A DNA stretch of 54,347 bases from Mucilaginibacter polytrichastri (GTDB lineage: Bacteria > Bacteroidota > Bacteroidia > Sphingobacteriales > Sphingobacteriaceae). The notes below the pieces were generated by a model. The model did not search any database, was not told where the DNA came from, and worked only from the letters and a program-made list of their open reading frames with translations. Location: NCBI RefSeq assembly GCF_001911425.1, contig NZ_MPPL01000001.1, positions 5,537,079-5,591,425 on the forward strand. The letters run 5' to 3'. This document shows, in pieces, positions 32,946 through 40,558 of the stretch. The first letter of the stretch is position 1. The number at the start of each line of letters is the position of its first letter. A program made the translations under genes and the position numbers.

Positions 32946-34676
32946 ATGAACTTAAAGCTGACGTTGATTGGAATTGCTTTTGTACCGGCCCTGTGCCTGG
33001 CACAAAATACCGATAAAGGTGCTGTGGCGCAGCCCAGGCCCAAGGTAATGACATCAACCGATAGCCTGATGGTAAAGCAGTTGTATTTTACGGCCCTGCG
33101 CGAAAAAACAATTGAAAACTTTACCCTGGCCACAGAGCTGTTTACCCGCATATTACAAATTGATGCCGGTAATGATGCAGCCATGTACGAGCTGGCCAAC
33201 CTTAAAAAATTAGCCAAAGACGAGCCAACTGCCGAACAATTATTAGAAAGGGCCACCACCCTTAAACCCGATAACGAATGGTACTGGGCGGGCCTTGCAG
33301 CCAGTTACGAGAAGAGTAATAGTATTGTTAAACTCGAAAACGTATTTACCCAGCTTATCAGGCTTAATCCGGATAACCCGGATTATTATATGGATAAGGC
33401 TAATGCATTGTCTATTGATAAAAAGTATGACGAGGCACTGGCTATTTATGACCAGCTGGAAAAAATTAGCGGGCCCACAGATGAACTGCTCATTAAAAGG
33501 CAGAAAATTTACCTGATGCAGGGCAAGATTGATAAAGCTGCCGCCAGTTTAAAAGAAGCTATGGCGGCCAACCCCGGCCAGGTGAAGTATTATTTGATGT
33601 TGGGCGAGGTATACAATTCTAACGGGCTGATTGATGAAGCACTAAGTACTTTTCAGAAAGCCGAGAAAATTGACCCGCAGAATGGATACGTACATCTGGA
33701 GCTGGCCGACATCTACCGCAATAAAAAAAGTTATGAAGCCAGCTTTAACCAATTAAAGATGGCCTTTGCTATCCCTGCTTTGGGTGTTGACCAAAAGCTA
33801 CGGATCATTTTAAGCTATTTGCCCAAATTTCCGGACCCTAATGCCAAATCAAGTGCGTTGGAGCTGAGCCGGATAGTTACCGTTGCCCACCCAACAGAGT
33901 CTCGTGCGTTTGCCTTGTTTGGCGATATGCTTGTGCAAAACCAATTGTACAAAGAAGCCAGGGTGCAATACCAAAAATCATTGGCACTAAATGACCAGGT
34001 TTATGCCGTGCATGAGCAATTGGTAAGAATAGAGCTTGGCGATAACGATTTGAATGCTGCCATTAAAGATGGCGAAAACGCTCTTTCATTGTTTCCTAAC
34101 CAGGCTTGGATGAATTACCTGGTGGGGGTATCATGGATGCAGAAAAAGAATTACAACAAGGCCCTGGGCTATATTAAAAATGTAACTTCATTAGAAGTTC
34201 AGGATAAGGACTTACTTTCGCAAAGTTATTCGGCCCTGGGCGATTGCTATCATGAAATGAAAAATGAGAAACAATCTGATGAATCGTACGATAAATCATT
34301 AAGCTACAATCCCGATAACGCTTATACGTTAAATAACTATGCCTACTATCTTTCGATAAGAGGAGTAGCCTTGGATAAGGCCGGGCAAATGTCAAAGCAT
34401 TCTAACGAGCTGCAACCATCTACCGCATCTTTCCAGGATACTTACGCATGGATATTATTTAAGCAAAAAAAATACGCCGAAGCTAAAGTGTGGATGGAGA
34501 AGGCTTTGGTGAGTGATAAAGATCATAATGCCGTACAGGTAGAACATTATGGCGATATAATGTTTTACTTAGGTAACGTAGAGGCTGCTGTAGAAAACTG
34601 GAAAAAGGCCAAGGCATATGGAGGGCAGTCTACAGTTTTAGAGCGGAAAATAAATGAGAAAAAATATATCGAATAG
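32946..34676 (+). CDS. exported tetratricopeptide-repeat protein
   Basis: A 576-residue protein with a cleavable signal (MNLKLTLIGIAFVPALCLAQ) and then repeated TPR units across almost the whole length: for example AMYELANLKKLAKDEPTA, WYWAGLAASYEKSNSI, YYLMLGEVYNSNGLIDEALST and YVHLELADIYRNKKSYEA. TPR solenoids act as protein-protein scaffolds; here it should sit in the periplasm. It is embedded in the flippase-dut-TPR-DUF4292-EnvC run, and overlaps the DUF4292 gene by 23 bases, so a role in envelope assembly is a contextual inference. Confidence 0.88.
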   Translation: MNLKLTLIGIAFVPALCLAQNTDKGAVAQPRPKVMTSTDSLMVKQLYFTALREKTIENFTLATELFTRILQIDAGNDAAMYELANLKKLAKDEPTAEQLLERATTLKPDNEWYWAGLAASYEKSNSIVKLENVFTQLIRLNPDNPDYYMDKANALSIDKKYDEALAIYDQLEKISGPTDELLIKRQKIYLMQGKIDKAAASLKEAMAANPGQVKYYLMLGEVYNSNGLIDEALSTFQKAEKIDPQNGYVHLELADIYRNKKSYEASFNQLKMAFAIPALGVDQKLRIILSYLPKFPDPNAKSSALELSRIVTVAHPTESRAFALFGDMLVQNQLYKEARVQYQKSLALNDQVYAVHEQLVRIELGDNDLNAAIKDGENALSLFPNQAWMNYLVGVSWMQKKNYNKALGYIKNVTSLEVQDKDLLSQSYSALGDCYHEMKNEKQSDESYDKSLSYNPDNAYTLNNYAYYLSIRGVALDKAGQMSKHSNELQPSTASFQDTYAWILFKQKKYAEAKVWMEKALVSDKDHNAVQVEHYGDIMFYLGNVEAAVENWKKAKAYGGQSTVLERKINEKKYIE

Positions 34677-35454
34677 TATCCTGCTATTAGGCAGTTTAAT
34701 TATAATGGCAGGCTGCCATGCTAAAAAAAAGCTGGTTACCCGTACAGCGGTTGATAGCGCTGGTGCACATGCAGATGATGCCGCAAGCGCAACCCGCAAA
34801 AAGCTGGTGGCTATACGTGCCAAACAGGTAAACTTTAATACCTTCTCTGGCAAAGCAAAAACCAAGCTTAACATTAACGGCAATAGCAATGATGTTACCC
34901 TGAATATCCGCATTCTTAAAGGTCAAAAAATATGGGTGTCTATTACCGCTATTGCAGGTATAGAGGTAGCCCGAGCTTTAATAACCCCCGATAGTATATT
35001 GGTGATGAACCGTTTACAGGGCGCCTATCTAAAAAAGCCTTTCAGCTATATTTATACCTATGCCAGCAGGCAGGTAAACTATAAAACGGTAGAATCATTA
35101 CTGGTGGGTAACGCTATCCCCGAAACATTGAATGATAACACTACCCTGCAGCCATCAAACGGCAACATTATACTGAATGGTACCCTGCAGGATCTGATCT
35201 ATCAGCTTACCGTTGGCCCCGACCTTAAAGTGAGCAGTACTAGCTTAAGCAATCAGGAAGCGGCACAATCGTTACAAATCAATTATGGCAATTTTATACA
35301 GGCCACAAACCGGGTAATTCCGTCTCAGATCTCGTTTACATCCAAGGTAAAGGATAAAAATATCCAGGCCGATCTTAATTATTCGAAGGCAGATTTTGAT
35401 CTTCCGCTCGAATTTCCGTTTAGCGTACCAAAGAGATTTTCTCTGGTAGATTAA
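34654..35454 (+). CDS. DUF4292 lipoprotein
   Basis: A 266-residue lipoprotein. The signal ends in the lipobox MAGC with Cys21, followed by basic residues. The rest matches DUF4292: FNTFSGKAKTKLNINGNSND near 66-85, IRILKGQKIWVSITAIAGIEVARALITPDS around 90-120, and an SYIYTYASRQVNYKTVESLLVG block. DUF4292 has a LolA/LolB-like fold, so a lipid- or lipoprotein-handling role at the outer membrane is plausible but unproved. It starts inside the end of the TPR gene (23 bases overlap) and is followed by the EnvC-like gene, a grouping repeated in many Bacteroidota. Confidence 0.88.
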   Translation: MRKNISNSILLLGSLIIMAGCHAKKKLVTRTAVDSAGAHADDAASATRKKLVAIRAKQVNFNTFSGKAKTKLNINGNSNDVTLNIRILKGQKIWVSITAIAGIEVARALITPDSILVMNRLQGAYLKKPFSYIYTYASRQVNYKTVESLLVGNAIPETLNDNTTLQPSNGNIILNGTLQDLIYQLTVGPDLKVSSTSLSNQEAAQSLQINYGNFIQATNRVIPSQISFTSKVKDKNIQADLNYSKADFDLPLEFPFSVPKRFSLVD

Positions 35455-35459
35455 AATTG

Positions 35460-35467
35460 TATTTTTG
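35460..35467 (+). promoter_or_regulatory. promoter -7 box for the EnvC-like gene
   Basis: TATTTTTG ends 5 bases before the ATG at 35473, overlapping the tail of the DUF4292-EnvC gap. It implies an internal operon promoter with little or no leader. Confidence 0.55.
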
Positions 35468-35472
35468 GTTTG

Positions 35473-36774
35473 ATGAAATTTTTAAGATATCTATTCTTTT
35501 GCGTACTTGCTTTAACGGCAGTAAATGCCTTTGCACAAAGCAGTGCAGAACTAAAGCGCAAGCGCGACAAACTGAACGAAGAGCTGCAGCAACTGAATGA
35601 TGAGTACCAGGAAACTGCTAAAAATAAAAAAACTACCCTCAAACAGCTCAATATTTTAAAGGCACAGATAAGCCTGCGCGAAGAAAAAATAAACGGCCTG
35701 AATACCGAAGTGCGCCTATTGGGTAACCAGATTAATGAGAATACCAACAACGTACACTCCCTGCAAAGCCAGCTGGATCAGTTAAAGAAGGAGTACGCTG
35801 CCATGATCGTTTTTGCCTACCATAACCAAAGCGCTTATAATAAACTGATGTTTGTTTTTGCTTCGCAGGATTTTAACCAGGCTTATAAACGCTTAACCTA
35901 CCTGCAGCAATTTGGTACCTACCGCCAGCGCCAGGCCGAATCTATACAAGGTACACAGCACGAGTTAAAAGTGAAGATTAACCAGCTCGACCGTACAAAA
36001 GATGAGCAGAATAATCTGTTAAAAGACCAGGAAAAGGAAAAACAAACGCTTGGTAAAGAAAAGAATAGTCAGCTGGAAGTAATAAGTGACCTCTCTAAAC
36101 ACCAGGGCGAACTAAAACAACAGCTCAGAGATGCCCAGCAGCAAAAGGCAAAAATAGAATCGCAGATCAGGGTTGCTATCCGCAGAGAGGTAGAAGAAGC
36201 ACGTAGAAAAGCTGAGGCCGAAGCCCGTGCCGCCGCCGCCCGTGCCGCCGCCGAAAGGGCGAGAGCCAATGCTGCTAACCCGGGTTCAGCACCAAAAGAA
36301 GCCCCTGTTGCTGCTAAAGCATCAACCAATAGCGAGTTGCTGAACGCAACGCCAGAGTTTGCCAAACTATCTAACGACTTTCTGGGTAATAAAGGCCGTT
36401 TGCCTTGGCCGGTTGCCAATGGGGTAATTACCCAAGAGTTTGGTTTAACCTATATTGAAGGGATAAAAACAGATAATCCGGGTGTGGATATTCGTACAAG
36501 TGCAGGAGCTGCTGTAAGGGCAATTTTCTCTGGCGAGGTTACCAGTGTAAACAATATCAGTGGTACTTATCTCGTTGTAGTAAGGCACGGTGAATATTTT
36601 ACAGCCTACGCTAACCTAAAATCCGTAAGTGTATCTAAAGGAGAAAAAATTGGTATCAAGCAAAATCTGGGTACAGTAGCCACAGATGGAGCTACCGGCG
36701 AAACGCAGGTGCACTTTGAATTATACAAAGGGCAAAATGCGGTAAATCCTAAGTTATGGCTTGCCTCTCAATAA
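35473..36774 (+). CDS. EnvC-like murein hydrolase activator, degenerate LytM domain
   Basis: A 433-residue periplasmic protein. A signal peptide (MKFLRYLFFCVLALTAVNAFAQ) is followed by a long coiled coil (about 25-245), an Ala/Arg-rich helix (EARRKAEAEARAAAARAAAE) and a C-terminal LytM/M23 domain (about 305-433). In that domain the first Zn motif, normally HxGxD, reads NPGVD and the HxH motif reads QVHFE, so two of the expected ligands are missing. This matches EnvC-type proteins, which do not cut peptidoglycan but activate amidases at the division site. A TTG 3 bases upstream is possible, but ATG 35473 is preferred. It lies after DUF4292 and before tatA. Confidence 0.88.
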   Translation: MKFLRYLFFCVLALTAVNAFAQSSAELKRKRDKLNEELQQLNDEYQETAKNKKTTLKQLNILKAQISLREEKINGLNTEVRLLGNQINENTNNVHSLQSQLDQLKKEYAAMIVFAYHNQSAYNKLMFVFASQDFNQAYKRLTYLQQFGTYRQRQAESIQGTQHELKVKINQLDRTKDEQNNLLKDQEKEKQTLGKEKNSQLEVISDLSKHQGELKQQLRDAQQQKAKIESQIRVAIRREVEEARRKAEAEARAAAARAAAERARANAANPGSAPKEAPVAAKASTNSELLNATPEFAKLSNDFLGNKGRLPWPVANGVITQEFGLTYIEGIKTDNPGVDIRTSAGAAVRAIFSGEVTSVNNISGTYLVVVRHGEYFTAYANLKSVSVSKGEKIGIKQNLGTVATDGATGETQVHFELYKGQNAVNPKLWLASQ

Positions 36775-36806
36775 TTTATATTAAACTTTGTAATACTTAA
36801 ATTGTC

Positions 36807-36814
36807 TATATTTG
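36807..36814 (+). promoter_or_regulatory. promoter for the first tatA gene
   Basis: TATATTTG with a TTTG at 36787-36790 (16-base gap), a good match to the -33/-7 pair. It is 17 bases before the ATG at 36832. Confidence 0.6.
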
Positions 36815-36831
36815 TAAATTCATTCATTAAT

Positions 36832-37350
36832 ATGTTACACCCTGTATTATTATTTTTAAATATCGGTACATCCGAGATGATACTGATTATGTTTGTGGCG
36901 TTGCTGCTTTTTGGTGGCGAGAAATTGCCGCAAATTGCCAGGGGATTGGGTAAAGGTATCCGCGATTTTAAAGATGCCTCTGAAGGCGTTAAACGTGAGC
37001 TGCATAACCAGATCAATAACTTTGAAGAAAAGAATACACCTGCTGTAGCTCCAGAACCTGATAAAGATTTGCCGGTTGTGGCTAATACCGCACCGCTTTT
37101 GGATCCGTTTGCTGCACCTGCAGTGCACGGAGATACACATCCGGATGAAGTACATCAGTTAGAAGAGCATCATGAGGGCGCACTTGCTACAATTAATCAG
37201 CACAACGATGCAGTGCCTGTAAGCGAAAGCTATGCAGACCTGTCGCACCTGGTAACTCCAGCACACACAGAAGTTACACATGTTGCAGAAAACCATATCA
37301 ACCTTTCGCACGTAAGTGAAGAACCAAAGGCTGAAGAGAAAAAAAGTTAA
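36832..37350 (+). CDS. TatA/TatE-family twin-arginine translocase subunit with a long His-rich tail
   Basis: Twin-arginine pore-forming subunit that exports folded proteins. From ATG 36832 the protein has 172 residues, much longer than ordinary TatA. The N-terminal helix (about 6-27), the hinge FGGEKLPQIARGLGKGIRDFK and the amphipathic helix are typical. After about residue 65 the tail is acidic and contains about 11 histidines in its last 75 residues (EEHHEGALATINQHND). An in-frame TTG 30 bases upstream would add ten residues, but the promoter box lies just after that TTG. A second, short TatA follows 40 bases later; TatC is not in the window. It could serve the TatB-like role. Confidence 0.87.
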   Translation: MLHPVLLFLNIGTSEMILIMFVALLLFGGEKLPQIARGLGKGIRDFKDASEGVKRELHNQINNFEEKNTPAVAPEPDKDLPVVANTAPLLDPFAAPAVHGDTHPDEVHQLEEHHEGALATINQHNDAVPVSESYADLSHLVTPAHTEVTHVAENHINLSHVSEEPKAEEKKS

Positions 37351-37390
37351 GGTACTAGAATATAACATTAATCATATAAATTAAATTATC

Positions 37391-37585
37391 ATGGGTGGAT
37401 TAGGCGCACCAGAAATCATTCTGATTATCATCGTAGTTTTGATTCTTTTCGGTGGAAAGAAAATTCCTGAACTTATGAAAGGTTTAGGTAAAGGCGTAAG
37501 AGAATTTAAAGACGCTACAAACGGCGATCATTCAGAACCGACATCTACTACCAGCAGCAGACCTGAAGAAAAAACCAACGTTTAA
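37391..37585 (+). CDS. tatA: TatA-family translocase subunit
   Basis: A compact 64-residue TatA: the membrane helix at about 5-22 (APEIILIIIVVLILF), the hinge FGGKKIPELMKGLGKGVREFKDA and a short, polar Thr/Ser-rich tail. These are the hallmarks of the pore subunit of the twin-arginine translocase. It is 40 bases after the longer His-tailed TatA, so the two probably form a TatA/TatB-like pair in one transcript. A strong intrinsic terminator follows at 37633, so the operon ends here. TatC must be encoded elsewhere. Confidence 0.92.
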   Translation: MGGLGAPEIILIIIVVLILFGGKKIPELMKGLGKGVREFKDATNGDHSEPTSTTSSRPEEKTNV

Positions 37586-37632
37586 TTACGTTCGTATTCT
37601 TCAATAACCGCTGGTTTGTATACCGGTTTAGT

Positions 37633-37680
37633 AAACTTATTGGTTGAAATATGCTTTCAACTAATAAGTTTTTTTATTTT
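37633..37680 (+). terminator. strong intrinsic terminator of the tat operon
   Basis: 17-bp stem with one G-T wobble: left arm 37633-37649, right arm 37655-37671, 5-base loop, followed by a T-rich run to 37680. The T-run also forms a promoter-like TATTTTTA (37675-37682) that ends 4 bases before the gatA ATG. Confidence 0.88.
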
Positions 37681-37686
37681 TAGCCC

Positions 37687-39102
37687 ATGGCTAAAACTTA
37701 TACTTCTTTAAGTGAAATAAAGAACGGACTGCTGAATGGGGATATCACTGTAGAAGGCCTGGTAAAAAACTACCTGGCACAAATAGAGATCAATACACAT
37801 TTAAACGCGTTTAATGAAGTTTTTGCAGACGAAGCACTTGCGCGCGCTGTTGAAACGGACGCGAAACTAAAAGCAGGTACCGCCGGTAAATTAGCCGGCA
37901 TGGTAATCAGTATTAAAGATAATATTCTTTATAAAGGCCATAAAGCAACCGCATCATCCAAAATACTGGATAATTATACGGCCATATACTCCTCAACCAT
38001 TGTAGAACGCTTGTTGGCAGAAGATGCCATTATTATAGGCCGTTGCAACTGCGATGAGTTTGCCATGGGGGCATCAAACGAAAGCTCTTACTACGGTGTG
38101 GTAAAAAACCATGCCGACGAAAGCCGTGTTCCGGGTGGGTCATCAGGCGGCTCGGCAGTAAGTGTGCAGGCCGGCATGTGCCATGCGGCCATCGGTACGG
38201 ATACGGGCGGCTCGGTTAGGCAACCGGCTTCGTTTTGCGGTATGATAGGTTTTAAACCTACTTATGGCCGTATTTCACGCCATGGTATTATTGCCTATGC
38301 CTCATCTTTTGACCAGGTGGGCAGTATTACCCATTCTGTAGAAGATGCAGCCCTGTTGTTAGAAATAATGGCAGGTACAGATGCTTACGACAGCACACTT
38401 TCCAAGCAAGCTATACCCGCATACAGTACCGAACTTAAAACCACAACATCACCCAAAAAAGTAGCTTACCTGCGCGAAGCAGTGGAGCGGCCGGGGCTAG
38501 ACCCGCAGATTAAAGACGCCTTATTAAAAACCATAGCCGATTTAAAGGCGGCAGGCAATATTGTAGAGCCGGTTTCTTTTGAATACCTGGATTATGTGGT
38601 GCCAACTTATTACATCCTTACAATGGCCGAGGCTTCATCAAACCTGGCCCGGTATGATGGGGTGCATTATGGTTATCGCAGCCCAAAGGCGGTAGATATG
38701 ATGTCGACCTATAAACTTTCGCGTTCAGAGGGTTTTGGTGTCGAGGTAAAAAGGCGCATTATGCTGGGCACATTTATATTAAGCGCGGGCTATTATGATG
38801 CTTATTATACCAAGGCACAGAAAATGCGCAGGCTTATTAGGGAAAAAACGGAAGAGATACTGAACAAGTATGACTTTATATTAACACCTACTGCGCCCGA
38901 ACCAGCGTTTAAGATAGGCAGAGAAGAGAAAGACCCTGTGGTATCTTACCTGGCCGATATATTTACCGTACAGGCATCGCTTTCGGGCATGCCGGCTATT
39001 TCGTTACCGGTAAAAAACACTACCGGCTTACCATTTGGTTTGCAACTGGTAGCCAAAAGGTTTGATGAGCAGGAATTGTTAAATTTCTCAAAAAACTTTT
39101 AA
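37687..39102 (+). CDS. gatA: Asp/Glu-tRNA amidotransferase subunit A
   Basis: GatA is the amidase that releases ammonia from glutamine so GatB can convert Glu-tRNA(Gln) or Asp-tRNA(Asn) to the correct amidated form. The 471-residue protein contains the Ser-cis-Ser-Lys triad: Lys77 in SIKDN, Ser152 in PGGSSGGSA and Ser176 in TDTGGSVRQPA. Overall length and motifs fit GatA rather than a general amidase. gatB and gatC are not nearby, as in many Bacteroidota where the genes are scattered. The start is close to the T-rich end of the tat terminator, with a near-consensus promoter box. Confidence 0.94.
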   Translation: MAKTYTSLSEIKNGLLNGDITVEGLVKNYLAQIEINTHLNAFNEVFADEALARAVETDAKLKAGTAGKLAGMVISIKDNILYKGHKATASSKILDNYTAIYSSTIVERLLAEDAIIIGRCNCDEFAMGASNESSYYGVVKNHADESRVPGGSSGGSAVSVQAGMCHAAIGTDTGGSVRQPASFCGMIGFKPTYGRISRHGIIAYASSFDQVGSITHSVEDAALLLEIMAGTDAYDSTLSKQAIPAYSTELKTTTSPKKVAYLREAVERPGLDPQIKDALLKTIADLKAAGNIVEPVSFEYLDYVVPTYYILTMAEASSNLARYDGVHYGYRSPKAVDMMSTYKLSRSEGFGVEVKRRIMLGTFILSAGYYDAYYTKAQKMRRLIREKTEEILNKYDFILTPTAPEPAFKIGREEKDPVVSYLADIFTVQASLSGMPAISLPVKNTTGLPFGLQLVAKRFDEQELLNFSKNF

Positions 39103-39172
39103 ATATAAGTTAAAGTTATTAATTTAGTAAATCCAATTTTAGCCTTAGCACACAGGTATTTAAACAATTTTA

Positions 39173-40441
39173 ATGATGAGATTTTATACTGTTGTTGCGC
39201 TCCTATTATTATCAAGATTAACGCTTGCTGCACCAGGTCCGCGCCTGCATTCAGATTCCTCTATCGTTTCTAAAACGTTTCAGGTTAGTCAGTTTAGGCG
39301 CGATACTTTAGTGGCGCTGCTTCCTGCTAGTCAGCTTGCCAGCAGCCAGGGCGGCTTTATGAAAAACCGTTTAGGTGCCATACAAAAAGAAGTGCCGCTG
39401 GATTATAACGAATTTGTACAAACCTATATAGATAATTATACCGGCCCAAACCGCCGCGAAGAGATGGGCCGGATTATGGGCCTGGCTAAATATTATTTCC
39501 CTATTTACGAAAAAGCTTTCCGCGACGCGGGAATCCCCGAAGAAATTAAATTCCTTTCCATTGTCGAGTCGGCATTGAATCCTAATGCGGTATCCCGTGT
39601 GGGTGCAACCGGCCCTTGGCAGTTTATGTCTACCACGGCGCGTACTTATGGTTTAAGCATCAACAACTATGTCGACGATCGCCGCGACCCTATCCAGGCC
39701 AGCTATGCTGCTGCTGCCTACATCAAGGATGCCTACCAGGAGTTTGGCGATTGGCTGTTGGCTATTGCGGCTTACAACTGCGGTAAAGGTAGCGTAGAGC
39801 GTGCCATACAAAAAGCCAACGCGATGGATTATTGGTCTATCCGCCAGTACCTGCCTGTAGAAACCCGTGGCTATGTACCGGCTTATATTGCCGTGGCCTA
39901 TGTAATGAATTATTACGAACAGCATAAAATAACGCCGCAAGTATGCACCATGCCTATGCAAACCGATACTGTTATGGTCAACAAGTTTGTGTCGCTGGGT
40001 AATGTGTCGCGCGTGCTGGATATCAGTACAGAGCAATTGGCACTGTTAAATCCGTCATACCGTAAACTGGTAATTAACGGTACTGCAGCTGTGCCCCGCA
40101 GGCTTATTATTCCGCAAATCCCTAAAGAAAAATTCAGCGCTTTTTATGATGCGCTAAACGGTAACTCGCTTACTGTGCCGGCTACCCCTGTATTTGCCAC
40201 GCAAGAGGTAGATGCCGGTGCCATAGATGCGATACCTGCCTTTCATACTGTTAGAAAAGGAGAAACCTTAGCCGGTATTGCCGATAAATTTGGGGTCGAC
40301 CTGAGCGATCTTAAAGCATGGAATCACCTGCATATTAACAAAGCGGTACCCGGCCAAACTTTAAAGCTGAACCAGGACGGTGCTGCCGGCGCTGCCATGG
40401 CTTCAAAAGTTTCTAAACCAGCCATAGCCGCGGGTTTATAG
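39173..40441 (+). CDS. MltD-like lytic transglycosylase with a LysM domain
   Basis: A 422-residue exported peptidoglycan enzyme. Residues 1-20 are a signal peptide. The SLT domain (about 112-225) has the catalytic Glu132 in LSIVESALNPNAVS, then GATGPWQFMSTTARTYGL and AAYNCGKGSVERA, as in MltD/Slt enzymes that cleave glycan strands leaving 1,6-anhydro ends. A C-terminal LysM (about 353-398, HTVRKGETLAGIADKFGVDL) binds peptidoglycan; a weaker LysM-like part lies near 265-305. It starts at one of two adjacent ATG codons (39173 or 39176). It follows gatA after 70 bases. Confidence 0.92.
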   Translation: MMRFYTVVALLLLSRLTLAAPGPRLHSDSSIVSKTFQVSQFRRDTLVALLPASQLASSQGGFMKNRLGAIQKEVPLDYNEFVQTYIDNYTGPNRREEMGRIMGLAKYYFPIYEKAFRDAGIPEEIKFLSIVESALNPNAVSRVGATGPWQFMSTTARTYGLSINNYVDDRRDPIQASYAAAAYIKDAYQEFGDWLLAIAAYNCGKGSVERAIQKANAMDYWSIRQYLPVETRGYVPAYIAVAYVMNYYEQHKITPQVCTMPMQTDTVMVNKFVSLGNVSRVLDISTEQLALLNPSYRKLVINGTAAVPRRLIIPQIPKEKFSAFYDALNGNSLTVPATPVFATQEVDAGAIDAIPAFHTVRKGETLAGIADKFGVDLSDLKAWNHLHINKAVPGQTLKLNQDGAAGAAMASKVSKPAIAAGL

Positions 40442-40558
40442 TCTTAAATTTTCTTTGTAATTCATTAAATACCAAGGCGCATTATCCTTGTATTGCGTGT
40501 TGGTATTGTAGCTTACAGTTGAAAAAGAATTGTAATTTTACGACCTGAATTTGAGAAG

